Positions 47,473-56,279 of a DNA stretch of 64,000 nt are shown piece by piece. The stretch spans positions 1 to 64,000 of the forward strand of contig NZ_VIDQ01000020.1 in the NCBI RefSeq assembly GCF_009760915.1. Direction: 5' to 3'. Made by a program: the position numbers and the translations under genes. The notes beneath the pieces were generated by a model. The model searched no databases, was not told the origin of the DNA, and worked only from the letters and a program-made list of their open reading frames with translations. How positions within the stretch are numbered: the stretch's first letter is position 1; the number at the start of each line of letters is the position of its first letter. Source of the DNA: Azohydromonas aeria. GTDB taxonomy: Bacteria > Pseudomonadota > Gammaproteobacteria > Burkholderiales > Burkholderiaceae_C.

Positions 47473-47648
47473 TGCGCCACCACCCCGGCGCCGGCCTTGA
47501 AGCGCTCGCGCAGGGCGAAAATTTCCTGCTTCACCTGCGCAATGCTCAGCTCGCCGCGGCCGGCGCGCTCCTCGATGTCGGCCATGGCGGCCTCGTACTC
47601 CACGGGCGGGCCGTGGGTTCGGTTCGGCGGTGTGGAATGGATGTTCAC
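47451..47648 (-). CDS. Small hypothetical protein
   Basis: 65 aa from a GTG at 47648; an internal ATG at 47585 would give 44 aa. Core EYEAAMADIEERAGRGELSIAQVKQEIFALRERF is one or two amphipathic helices. Overlaps the HAD gene and is probably co-transcribed. Function unknown. Upstream, 47649-48382 has no supported gene; it contains the promoter listed next. Confidence 0.55.
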   Translation of the reverse strand: MNIHSTPPNRTHGPPVEYEAAMADIEERAGRGELSIAQVKQEIFALRERFKAGAGVVAQWAMAGR

Positions 47649-48156
47649 TGGCGTCTTCGTAGTGGCGTGCCTCGTATGCGCCGCCTCCCGGCAGCGCCTC
47701 TCCGAGTCCCTCGGCACGAAAGAATGTTGCGGTGCAGCATGCTTGATCCTTAAAAGAACCTGACGCCGTCCGGGTTCATCATCCCCGCTTTCGTCCCATT
47801 TCCTGGGATTACAAGAAGGTTACAGGCGCGGCGTTTGCTCCGGGCCGGGGCGTTCGCGAAACCGGCAGCCCGGCTGTCCGCGAGGCTGGAGCGCTCAAGC
47901 CAAGCCAAGCCAGGCCGGGATCAGCGCCCCTGACCCCTGGAGGCAGGCGGCACGGTGGCGCAGCCTCCCCCTCTGGTTGCGGATTCAACTTTCCAGCGCT
48001 TTTCTCCCGCGAAACCGCCCGTGGCGCCCACGCCATTCATGAGCGCGCGCAACCAAGCGGCGTCCGACCCCACCGTTGCAACGGGTTTCAGCGGTTTGCC
48101 TTGCCGTTGCATTTTTTTGCCGCACCGAAGAAGGCGTGGGGACATTCGCAGCGCGA

Positions 48157-48185
48157 TTGGCGTCATCGGGACCGGCCCTTATAGA
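48157..48185 (+). promoter_or_regulatory. Sigma-70-like promoter upstream of the lytic transglycosylase gene
   Basis: TTGGCG (48157-48162), 17-base spacer, TATAGA (48180-48185). The only good -35/-10 pair seen in this gap; it would give a ~190-base leader before the gene at 48383. Confidence 0.5.
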
Positions 48186-48382
48186 CTCGCGCCCTTTCAC
48201 GGGGATCGTGACGCCGTTCACGGTCTGTTCCGTCCAGGGGAGGGTGCGCAGACACCCGCCTGTGCAGGCCATGTGCCTTGTCCCGCGCCGCCACGGCGGC
48301 GCGGCCAGCGCCTGCACGCAGTTCCTGGACCAACCGGCTGCGGGCCTTCAAGAAAGGCCCGTGCCGCAACACGAAACTGCCG

Positions 48383-49081
48383 ATGACGAGCACTGTTAAC
48401 CCGCGCCGACGATGTCCGGCGCTCATGGCTTCCACGGCCTTCTTCGCGCTGCTGACCTGCAGCGCCGCCGGCTCGGCCGCCCAGGCCCAACCGGTTTCGC
48501 AGGCAACTTCTTCGCCTGCAAGCGCCCAGGCTGCCGCCGCGCCGGCCCATGGCGTGCGCGCCGTCCCGGCACGCCCACATGCCGGCGACAACCGGGCCGA
48601 CGGCACCGCCGGCAACGCGGCGGAAAAGAACGCCCTGACGCGCTTCATCACCGCCCAGTTCAACACCACCCGCGCCATGGCCGCGCGCATCGTCAACGCC
48701 GTCTATGACGCGGGCGAGCGCCACCAGCTGTCGCCCTCGCTGCTGCTGGCCATCATCTCGCGCGAGTCCACCTTCAATCCCCGCGCGACCAGCGGCTACG
48801 GCGCGCAGGGCCTGATGCAGGTCGTGCCGCGCTTCCACCTCGACAAGCTGCAGGAGGCGCGCGCCGCCAACGCGCAGGCCTCGCTGTTCCACCCCGAGAC
48901 CAACATCGACGTGGGCAGCCGCATCCTGGTCGAGTACCTCGACGAGGAAGCCAGCCTGGACCGTGCCCTCGCCAAGTACTCGGGCCGCGCGTCGCGCTAC
49001 ATCGACAAGGTGCTGCGCGAGCGCGACGCCTTCGAGCGCGTGCGCCTGAATGCCGACGAGGCCGCGGGCGACGACGCCTGA
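48383..49081 (+). CDS. Lytic transglycosylase, SLT domain
   Basis: 232 aa. Signal peptide (MASTAFFALLTCSAAGSAAQA), an Ala/Pro-rich linker to ~75, then an SLT goose-lysozyme-like domain: LLAIISRESTFNPRATSGYGAQGLMQVVP with the catalytic Glu in RES, N-I-D-V-G-S-R block, and ALAKYSGRASRYIDKVL. Cleaves peptidoglycan in the periplasm. The Cys in the signal core is not a convincing lipobox. Start chosen at 48383 to keep the signal peptide near the N-terminus. Confidence 0.87.
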   Translation: MTSTVNPRRRCPALMASTAFFALLTCSAAGSAAQAQPVSQATSSPASAQAAAAPAHGVRAVPARPHAGDNRADGTAGNAAEKNALTRFITAQFNTTRAMAARIVNAVYDAGERHQLSPSLLLAIISRESTFNPRATSGYGAQGLMQVVPRFHLDKLQEARAANAQASLFHPETNIDVGSRILVEYLDEEASLDRALAKYSGRASRYIDKVLRERDAFERVRLNADEAAGDDA

Positions 49082-49155
49082 GGCCCGCGCGCCGGCCCTG
49101 CCCCGGCCACCCGAGGCCCGCGCGGGGTCATGCGGGCGCAGCATCCTGACACATA

Positions 49156-49171
49156 CTGTTTTTGCATACAG
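49156..49171. promoter_or_regulatory. LexA (SOS) box
   Basis: CTGTTTTTGCATACAG fits CTGT-N8-ACAG exactly, and its wider context TACTGTTTTTGCATACAGTG matches the beta/gammaproteobacterial SOS consensus at 15 or more of 20 positions. It lies 36 bases before the ATG of the next gene. Confidence 0.7.
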
Positions 49172-49207
49172 TGGCCCTTTACGCGCCACGCCAAGAGCAG
49201 TACGTCG

Positions 49208-50230
49208 ATGGGCACCAGCACCAACCAGGATGAGCCGCAGCGGTTGACGGCCGCGCCGCCCGACGCGGCCGGGCCGGCGCAGCCGCCGCTGGGCGTCACG
49301 CTCGACCTGTTCGGCGACGCCGACGCGGCCCATGCCGGGCCGCGGGAGGGCGTGCCGGTCCAGCGCCCGCGCGGCAAGGGCCGCACGCGCCGCGGCGCGT
49401 CCTCGGCGGTGCCGGCGCTGCAGGGGGTGCGGACCGGCGCTGCGCTGCCGGACACCACGGTGGCCGCGCCGGAGCCCGCCCGCGCCGTCACGGATGCGCC
49501 CGCCCTGCCCCGGCCGGAGCCGACCGGTGCCGGCGGCGAGGCGGTGCAGCGCGCCGTGGAGCAGGCACTGCTGGCTCTGGCGCCGGGCCAGTTGCGCGGG
49601 CTGGTGGGCGACGTCGCCACGGCCATCGTGCGCAGCACCGAGTTCCAGATGGCGCTGCGCGCGCAGCTCTACACGCTGGTGGCGCCGGCCATCGGCACGG
49701 CGCTGCGTGACGCGCTGTCGCTGGAAGAGGTCCGCGAATCGCTGCGCGCCGCCTTCGGCCCGCATGCGCCGCCGCTGCCCGCCCTGCCCGGCGCGGTGCG
49801 CGAGGCGCTGCCGGTTTACGGCGGGGCCGCGGCGGCAACCGCCGGCGCCACGCCGCGCGTGGCGCAACTCGCGCCCGCGTCGAGTGACGACGCGCCGGTG
49901 CAGCCGCTGGGCCAGGCCGTGCTGCTGGCCGGCTACGAGCCGGCCGTGGCGCGCGGCTACAAGGCCGCGCTGGCGGCGGCCGGCTACGAGGCGCTGATCG
50001 TCGAGATCGGCCCCAACGACCAGGCACTGCCGCTCGAAGCTTTCCAGTGCGCCATCGCCTGCCTGCCCGACGACGCGATGGACCACGTGGAATCGGTCGT
50101 GTCGCGGCATCCGCTGCGACAGGTGCTGCACCTCAGCGCCACGGCGCGCCGGCTGGTGGAGGCGGTGGAAGTGGCGCTGCCGCTGGAGCTGCCCCACCCG
50201 GCCGCGCCGCAGGCGCCGACGCAGCACTGA
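49208..50230 (+). CDS. Uncharacterised protein with degenerate receiver-like C-terminus, behind a LexA box
   Basis: 340 aa, no signal or membrane segment. The N-terminal ~110 residues are Pro/Ala-rich, disordered and include a basic patch RPRGKGRTRRG. A helical middle part (~115-190: ALLALAPGQLRGLVGDVATAIV) is followed by ~100 residues resembling a receiver fold (AVLLAGYEPAVARGYKAALAAAGYEALIVEIG, HPLRQVLHLSA) without the acidic pocket or a phospho-acceptor Asp. Family not recognised. The LexA box implies DNA-damage induction; the basic patch could bind DNA. Both are inference. Confidence 0.7.
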   Translation: MGTSTNQDEPQRLTAAPPDAAGPAQPPLGVTLDLFGDADAAHAGPREGVPVQRPRGKGRTRRGASSAVPALQGVRTGAALPDTTVAAPEPARAVTDAPALPRPEPTGAGGEAVQRAVEQALLALAPGQLRGLVGDVATAIVRSTEFQMALRAQLYTLVAPAIGTALRDALSLEEVRESLRAAFGPHAPPLPALPGAVREALPVYGGAAAATAGATPRVAQLAPASSDDAPVQPLGQAVLLAGYEPAVARGYKAALAAAGYEALIVEIGPNDQALPLEAFQCAIACLPDDAMDHVESVVSRHPLRQVLHLSATARRLVEAVEVALPLELPHPAAPQAPTQH

Positions 50231-50278
50231 GCGCTGGCGCACATTGCTGGGCGCCGCCCTTGCTTCCAGCACGCCACC

Positions 50279-50956
50279 ATGACGACCTTCAACGACGATC
50301 TTCTGGACGACGGGGGCCAGTCCGGCGGCGCCCTCGTCCCCGAAACCGAATACCCGCCCAACGGCGAGCGCCTGCCCTGGAGCGACGCGCAGCGGGAACG
50401 CTCGCTGGCCGCGACGCTGGCGCTGCGCCCGCCGGGGCCGCTGCGCGTCTTTGCCTACGGCTCGCTGATGTGGCAGCCCTCCATCGAGTTCGAGGCCGAG
50501 GAACTGGCGACGCTCGACGGCTGGCACCGCAGCTACTGCCTGCGCGCCGACGAGGGGCGCGGCAGCCCGGACTGCCCCGGGCGTGAGCTGTCGCTGCAGC
50601 CTGGCGGCCAGGCGCAGGCCGTGACGCTGCGGCTGAAGGAGAAAGGCCTTCGCGCCGAGTTGCGCAAGCTCTGGGAGCGCGAGATGGCCAATGGCGGCTA
50701 CCGGCCGCTGTGGACGCCGGTGCGGCTGGCCGGCGGCGGGACGGTGATGGCGCTGAGCTTCGTCGCCAAGCCCGGCCACCCGCTGCATGAAACCGACGTC
50801 TCCGTGGACACCGTGGCCCGGCTGGCAGCCGTGGCCCGGGGCGACGCCGGCACCAACGCCGACTACGTGCGCGACGCAGCCCGGGCGCTGGCCGAGCGCG
50901 GCCTGACGGACGAGTACGTGGCGGCCGTGGCGCGGGCGGTGGACGGCGCCGGCTGA
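50279..50956 (+). CDS. ChaC-family gamma-glutamylcyclotransferase
   Basis: 225 aa. VFAYGSLMWQP is the substrate loop (YGSL), then GWHRSYCLRADEGRGSPDCPG, LWEREM and the C-terminal GTNADYVRDAARALAERGLTDEYV pattern of ChaC. Degrades glutathione to 5-oxoproline and Cys-Gly in the cytoplasm. Single gene following the LexA-linked gene; convergent with the large protease gene. Confidence 0.9.
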   Translation: MTTFNDDLLDDGGQSGGALVPETEYPPNGERLPWSDAQRERSLAATLALRPPGPLRVFAYGSLMWQPSIEFEAEELATLDGWHRSYCLRADEGRGSPDCPGRELSLQPGGQAQAVTLRLKEKGLRAELRKLWEREMANGGYRPLWTPVRLAGGGTVMALSFVAKPGHPLHETDVSVDTVARLAAVARGDAGTNADYVRDAARALAERGLTDEYVAAVARAVDGAG

Positions 50957-50971
50957 ACCGGCCCCGGCGGG

Positions 50972-53890
50972 CTACCGCTCGCCCAGCAGTTCCTTCACCA
51001 GCGCGTAGCGGTTCGGGACCTCGCGCTGGAACACCGCCTCGTCCGGCGTGCCCTTGACCTGGAAATACAGCGCCGCCGTCTCGGCCACGTCCTCCTGCAG
51101 CGAGCTGGCGGCATAGGCCGAGACGCTGAGGTTGTCGGCCTTCATGGCCGCTTCCCAGCGGCGCGCCAGCGCGGGCTCGGCCTTGAAGCGGTCGCCGGCC
51201 AGCAGGTGCGCGGCCTCGTGCGAGAACAGCGCCGTCAGCTCGCGCGCATTCGACGGCCCCTCCCCACCCATCACGATACGGTTCGGGCGCCCGTCCTTCG
51301 CGTTGATGGCCTGCTGCCAGTCCTTGAAACGCGGATCGACGATGACCTGCTGCACGTGGCCGCGCACGCTTGCCGGCAGCCCGGCCAGCCCCTGCGCGAT
51401 CAGCTTGATCGGCGGCATGTTGTCCGGCATCGGCCGCGGGAAGATCACCTCGATGGCCCGACCCTCGATGGTCACCGTCTGCACCAGCACGTCGGACTTC
51501 TTCGGGTCGATGCCCCGGCCGTCGGCGCGGAAGAACACCGAGCGTTTCTCTTCGCGCGGCGCCGAGACGTCCGGCGCGGCGGTCGAGGCGCCCGGCAGCC
51601 GCTCGCGGTCGTTGCGCACCGTGTCGCCGGCGTGCAGCGTGCCGGCCACGGCCTGCAGCCGCGCGGCCAGCGCCGCGTCGCCGAGCTTGCGCTTGGGGTC
51701 GATCGCATCGGCCAGGCGGTCGTAGGCGCGCTGGCGCACTTCGGCGTCGGGGCTGGCCAGCGCCTGCATCCAGCGCGACTGCGAGATGGCGTCAAGGCGC
51801 CTGAACGCTGCGCCGTCAACGAAGGCAAGCAGCGCGGCCTTGCCTTGCGCCGGCGGCTTCTCGCCCGGCTGCGGCTCGATGTCGAAGACCTCGTGCTGCT
51901 GCTCGAAGGCGCGGAAGAAGGCGGCCTGCACGTCGGCCGGCAGCTTCACGAAGGCCGGATCGCTGGCGCGGCGCAGCAGTGCGCCGGTGGTGGCCGTGTC
52001 CAAGGGCGCCTTCGACGCCGCCGCGGCCAGCGCGTCCCGTATCGGCAGGGGCAGCTTCGCGATGTCGGCGCGGTGCAGCAGCTGCATGGCCGCGGCCCGG
52101 TCGGCCGGCGACAGTGAGGTGAAGTTCTGGGCGAAGCGCGCGCGCGCATGCGGGCCCATGTCCCGGAAAGCCGTGTCCGCAACCAGTTGCGCAACGTCCT
52201 TGACCAGCGGCAGGTCGGTCTTCGCCGCCGCGATGCCGGCCAGCAGGTTCTTCTGCGTGGCGGTGTCGAGCGCGACGAAGTGGTTGTCCTGGATCAGGTT
52301 GACGGTGGCCCGGTAGGCCGGCGAGAAGCTGGCCAGGTCCGCCGGCAGCATCCGGCGCAGCGCGTCCATGGCCGCGCGATGCGCGGGCAGGGACAAGTCC
52401 CGCGAGGTGTGGAAGGCCGGCTCCTGCGCGCGCAGCAGCGCCCGGGCCTCGCGCACCGCCGCCACCGGGTCGATCACGCCGGCGCCGTCGCGCTGCGTGC
52501 CCTTGACGTCGGTGGCCACCGCCGGGCTCAGCAGGATCTTCTCGATCTGCGCCGGCGTGATGTTCGGATTTGCCTTGACCATCAGCGCCGCCACCGACGC
52601 GACGTAGGGCGCGGACAGCGAGGTGCCGCTGGCATCGGCGAGCCGGCCCTGCTTGATGTCCACCGGCACGTCCACGCCCGGCGCCGACAGCGCCGCGCCG
52701 GGGCTGGACATGCCGCCCATGCGCTCGTCGCCCAGCCGCGTCGGCGCGCCGAGGGTCACGGCACCGACCGAGAGCACGCCGGGAATCGTCGCAACCAGGT
52801 TTTCGTTCGTGCGGCTGCCCTCCGGCGTGCGGCCGGCCTCGAAGAAGTTGCCGGCCGCGGCGATGGGCAGGAACCCCGCCTCGCGCGCCCGAGCCACCGC
52901 CGCCACGGCCTCGGCGCGGGCGCCGCGCAGGCGCTGCGCGCCTTCAGGCGACTGCAGCGCCTGCCCGATCACCTCGCCGACCCAGGCGCGCAAGGCCTCC
53001 TGGTCGGCGGTCCGGGACAGGTCCAGCGGCGGCTGGCCGGCCGCCGCGCGGCGCGCGTCGAGTTCCTCGATCAGCGGCGAGGCCGGGTTGCCCAGCGCCG
53101 CCTTCGTCGCCTCGGCCACCAGCGCGTCTTGCGACATGCCCCAGGACATGTTGACGATCTTGCTCTGCCCATCCTGGCGCGCATGGGCCACGAGGAAGTC
53201 CAGTTCCTGCCTGGGCTGTGTGTAGGCCGCTTCGAGCGCATCGACCGCCCACATCTTCAGCTGCTGCGACGACGCCATGCCGGTGCGGGCCGAGAAGTGC
53301 GCGATCGCGTGCTCGGCGCGCGCCTCGTCGTCGGGCAGGCGCACGCCGAGCGCGTCGGCCATGCGCGGCGAGAGCGTCACCTCGGCCCCGGGCGCGAGGC
53401 CGACCGGGCCGGCGATGGTGCGCACCACCGACGCGCCGTGGTCGGGCGAGTCGCCGACGACGTGCACGTCCACGCCGCTGGCCTCGGTCGGCAGCCCTTG
53501 CGCCTGGAGCCGCGCGCGCACGTCGGCGGCGTGCTGCATGTGCGGATGCGTCGGCGGCGGCTTGCCGCCGGCGTTGACGGCGTCGAGCGCACGCTGGCGG
53601 TCGCTGCGCGGATCCGGCTGCGGCGCGCCGGGTGCCTCCTGTGGCCCGGATCTCAATTGGATGAGTGGGCTGCCCCCATCGGCAGCGGCGGCGCCGGCCG
53701 GCGTGATGCCTTGCAAAGCCTGTTCGAGCTGCGCGGCCGTCATCAGCTCGCAGCGGCCGCCGACGTGGACTTCGTACAGGCCCTTGAGCCCGTCGGCGCC
53801 GGTGGCGGGACGGAAGGCGATGGGCGCGGCGCCGGCCGGGCACGGGGCGCCGCCGGCGGCGGCGAGGGGGCCGGTGAGGGGTGCGGACAT
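50972..53890 (-). CDS. Subtilisin-like serine protease fused to a C-terminal HExxH zinc-protease-like domain
   Basis: 972 aa from the ATG at 53890 with GGAG upstream. The N-terminal ~110 residues are Ala/Pro-rich with no signal peptide. Residues ~135-480 are an S8 domain: VDVHVVGDSPDHGASVV (Asp and His region), PIAAAGNFFE (oxyanion Asn) and ASGTSLSAPYVASVAALM (Ser ~420). A helical middle part (~500-760) follows. The C-terminus has ELTALFSHEAAHLLAGD, an HExxH at ~890, then LQEDVAETAALYF ~40 residues later, like the Glu helix of anthrax-lethal-factor-type gluzincins. Two protease domains in one chain is unusual. The target and export route are unknown. Confidence 0.85.
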   Translation of the reverse strand: MSAPLTGPLAAAGGAPCPAGAAPIAFRPATGADGLKGLYEVHVGGRCELMTAAQLEQALQGITPAGAAAADGGSPLIQLRSGPQEAPGAPQPDPRSDRQRALDAVNAGGKPPPTHPHMQHAADVRARLQAQGLPTEASGVDVHVVGDSPDHGASVVRTIAGPVGLAPGAEVTLSPRMADALGVRLPDDEARAEHAIAHFSARTGMASSQQLKMWAVDALEAAYTQPRQELDFLVAHARQDGQSKIVNMSWGMSQDALVAEATKAALGNPASPLIEELDARRAAAGQPPLDLSRTADQEALRAWVGEVIGQALQSPEGAQRLRGARAEAVAAVARAREAGFLPIAAAGNFFEAGRTPEGSRTNENLVATIPGVLSVGAVTLGAPTRLGDERMGGMSSPGAALSAPGVDVPVDIKQGRLADASGTSLSAPYVASVAALMVKANPNITPAQIEKILLSPAVATDVKGTQRDGAGVIDPVAAVREARALLRAQEPAFHTSRDLSLPAHRAAMDALRRMLPADLASFSPAYRATVNLIQDNHFVALDTATQKNLLAGIAAAKTDLPLVKDVAQLVADTAFRDMGPHARARFAQNFTSLSPADRAAAMQLLHRADIAKLPLPIRDALAAAASKAPLDTATTGALLRRASDPAFVKLPADVQAAFFRAFEQQHEVFDIEPQPGEKPPAQGKAALLAFVDGAAFRRLDAISQSRWMQALASPDAEVRQRAYDRLADAIDPKRKLGDAALAARLQAVAGTLHAGDTVRNDRERLPGASTAAPDVSAPREEKRSVFFRADGRGIDPKKSDVLVQTVTIEGRAIEVIFPRPMPDNMPPIKLIAQGLAGLPASVRGHVQQVIVDPRFKDWQQAINAKDGRPNRIVMGGEGPSNARELTALFSHEAAHLLAGDRFKAEPALARRWEAAMKADNLSVSAYAASSLQEDVAETAALYFQVKGTPDEAVFQREVPNRYALVKELLGER

Positions 53891-53991
53891 GGAAAGCTCC
53901 CTGGGGTGTGTCGGCGGTCGGTTGCCGCCGGGAGGGGCCAGGTTCAAGTTGCCAACCCGGAAGGCCGGCTCATCACCGCCGGATGGGGCGT

Positions 53992-54752
53992 TCAGGCAGC
54001 GATGAACAGGGCGGCGAGCCAGCGCTCTAGCGTGGTGGCGACCAAGTGCGCGCAGAGGCCAGGGAGTCAGCGACCCGTCGCCGAGCCGGCTGCCGCGATA
54101 CGGGGCCCCGCGCTGCCCAACCACCTCGCGCACGTCGCCGGCCGCACGCAGCCCGCGCCAGACGGCCTCGTCCAACGGGAGCGGCCCTGGGCCCGCCACC
54201 TCGCAAGTGCCGTTCACGGGCAGCCGAGTGACCTCTTCGGCCAGCGCTCGGGTCACGTCGAGTGCGCTGATCGGCTGCAGCCGGGCGGAAGAAACGAACA
54301 CCGTCGTCGCACCCTCAGTGCCAGTGTCGGCAATGGGTTTGAGGAACTTGAAGAACTGCTTTGCCCGCACGATGGTGAAGGGCACGGACCCTGCCCGGAT
54401 AAGCGATTCCGGTGTCACCTTGGCGCGCAAGTAGCCGTTATCGGGCAGCCGCTCGCTGCTCACTACTAATAGCGCGACGTGGTGCAGCAGCTTGGCCACG
54501 GCTTTGGCCTGCAGCAGGTTACGGGTGGAGGCATGGAGAAAGGCCATCACGACCTCGGGCTTGATTGACGGAGAGTCCAACTCGTCCACGACTGCCTCGG
54601 CACCTTGCAGGGCGCTTCTCAATCCCTCGGCGGTGACGGCGTTCACGCCCGCGGGACGGCGATGCGACCGCCACCTCATGGACCGCCTGCAGCAGCGGGC
54701 TGGAGAGGCGTTTACAAATGAAACCACTACCACCAGTAAATACGACTCTCAT
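53992..54752 (-). pseudogene. SDR/NmrA-like NAD(P)-binding oxidoreductase, frameshifted
   Basis: Three frames must be joined to rebuild one protein. Frame 1 from the ATG at 54752 gives MRVVFTGGSGFICKRLSSPL to VASPSRG. Frame 2 from ~54655 gives GVNAVTAEGLRSALQGAEAVVDELDSPS, STRNLLQAKAVAK, LPDNGYLRAKVTPESLI and VPFTIVRAKQFFKFL. Near 54050 a third frame supplies TLERWLAALFIAA and a stop at 53992. The pattern matches SDR proteins of the NAD(P)H-binding type with the nucleotide loop GGSGFI. At least two frameshifts make it non-functional unless they are sequencing errors. It directly borders the AT-rich islet. Confidence 0.75.
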
Positions 54753-55032
54753 GGCCGAAACCCTCTAGGGTGCTGGGTGGGGAAGATGTTGACAAAGAGC
54801 CCTCTTTTTCGCGCTATGGCGTTTGCCTGAAAACAAGAAAACCCCAAAACACCTAATACAAGATCTGAAGCAATGCAGATACAGGCTGAGCTATTATCCT
54901 GGTGCATTTGCGACCCGCGGGTGCTTCTATACGCGACAAAATTGCATTGAACAGAAAAAATCATTCGATCGATTGAAAACAATTAATCCACTCAATTCGC
55001 TCCATATTGACAATAACAAACAACGAGAGTGT

Positions 55033-55062
55033 TTGACAAATCTTAACGGAAGGAACTAAAAT
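55033..55062 (+). promoter_or_regulatory. Sigma-70 promoter of the DUF262-HEPN pair
   Basis: TTGACA (55033-55038), 18-base spacer, TAAAAT (55057-55062), 71 bases before the DUF262 start. A near-consensus constitutive-looking promoter. Confidence 0.65.
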
Positions 55063-55133
55063 AATTCGCCAGCAGGAGCAGACGACATAGTCTGCAGCAC
55101 CTCACTTAACGACGACACGATCCCTGAAAAGAC

Positions 55134-56276
55134 ATGAACGAAGCTGAAACCCTTAACCATGAATCTGAAGAGATTCAGTTCGCAGAAACGGAAATTGGAG
55201 CCGAAATTGAAACCGGCGACGAAATCCCAAAGGAGAGTCGTACATTACGAACACAAGCATATGACAAGAGTGTTTCAGATTTGATTGCAATGATGGATGG
55301 AGACATTAGACTCGATCCTCATTATCAGCGGAGCTATATTTGGGACAACAAAAGAGCGTCTCTATTAGTTGAATCAATTCTTTTAAATGTCCCCATCCCA
55401 GTAATTTATGTCGAAGAAGACGAGGAAAGCGTTTGGAATGTCGTCGACGGACTTCAACGCCTTAATTCCCTAAAGCGCTTTTTTGCTAATGAATTCAAGC
55501 TTACAGGCTTAGAGGTTTTGCCAGAATTAAACAGACTCCAGTACTCTACTTTGCCCGCAAAAGCTCAGCGCATACTTAGAAACGGCATAATTCGCATTAT
55601 TGTTATACTTCAAGAATCTCATCACGAAATTAAATATGATATATTTCTTCGACTAAACAGAGGGGCCGTTAAACTTAATGAGCAGGAATTACGCAACTGT
55701 CTGTATAGGGGCACTCTCAATGATGCACTAAAGAAGATGAGACAAGACACAACATTTCAGAAAATTTTAGGCCTGAAAGCACCACATGCCAGATTCATGG
55801 ATGCAGAACTTGTCTTGAGGGGTCTTGCTCTCATGCATCAATTCGATTCCGATAAAAAGATATTGAGAAATTACTCCGGAAAAATGAAGTCATTCTTAAA
55901 TACATTCATAAACCAAAATAAAAATATTGGTGAAAAAGAAATAAAGCGTTTTGAGAAGCTCTTCTATAACAGTGTAGCTTGCAGCTACGCCGTTTTTGGG
56001 AACAAAGCTTTTCGCCGGCTCGATATTGCTACAGGAAGACCAGAAAACTTGATTAATCGCGCCATATTTGACATTATGGTAGTTGGCTTTTGCAAGTATG
56101 AGCCACAACAAATTACACCCAAAAAAGAGGAAATAATTGAAGCGTTGCTGCAACTTCAAAGAAGTGATTCAGAATTCAATGAAGCCATAACGTTTGCGAC
56201 AGGTGATACTGGAAGGGTCGAGTATAGACTTTCCAAGTGGACAGACGCAATCAACTCTATTATGCAATTGAGGTAG
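55134..56276 (+). CDS. DUF262 (GmrSD N-terminal-like, ParB-fold) protein
   Basis: 380 aa. An acidic N-terminus (~35 residues rich in Glu) precedes a DUF262 domain: YQRSYIWDNKRASLLVESILLNVPIPVIYV (Tyr64-Gln65-Arg66) and VVDGLQRLNSL (Asp105-Gly-Leu-Gln-Arg109; usual form DGQQR). The C-terminal ~170 residues are helical. No DUF1524 HNH nuclease domain is present, unlike GmrSD-type enzymes. DUF262 proteins bind or hydrolyse nucleotides and recur in phage-defence modules. Four bases separate it from the HEPN gene, so they act as a pair. Codon use is strongly AT-biased. Confidence 0.88.
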   Translation: MNEAETLNHESEEIQFAETEIGAEIETGDEIPKESRTLRTQAYDKSVSDLIAMMDGDIRLDPHYQRSYIWDNKRASLLVESILLNVPIPVIYVEEDEESVWNVVDGLQRLNSLKRFFANEFKLTGLEVLPELNRLQYSTLPAKAQRILRNGIIRIIVILQESHHEIKYDIFLRLNRGAVKLNEQELRNCLYRGTLNDALKKMRQDTTFQKILGLKAPHARFMDAELVLRGLALMHQFDSDKKILRNYSGKMKSFLNTFINQNKNIGEKEIKRFEKLFYNSVACSYAVFGNKAFRRLDIATGRPENLINRAIFDIMVVGFCKYEPQQITPKKEEIIEALLQLQRSDSEFNEAITFATGDTGRVEYRLSKWTDAINSIMQLR

Positions 56277-56279
56277 TAG

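Noticed and set aside
47649..48156. Short frames in the gap before the lytic transglycosylase
   Set aside because: They lack ribosome sites, have Arg/Pro-rich random composition and no recognisable motif.
54823..55059. 78-codon frame in the AT-rich left flank of the islet (and a 77-codon frame opposite)
   Set aside because: No ribosome site or domain, and it runs over the DUF262 promoter. AT-rich leader is the simpler reading.
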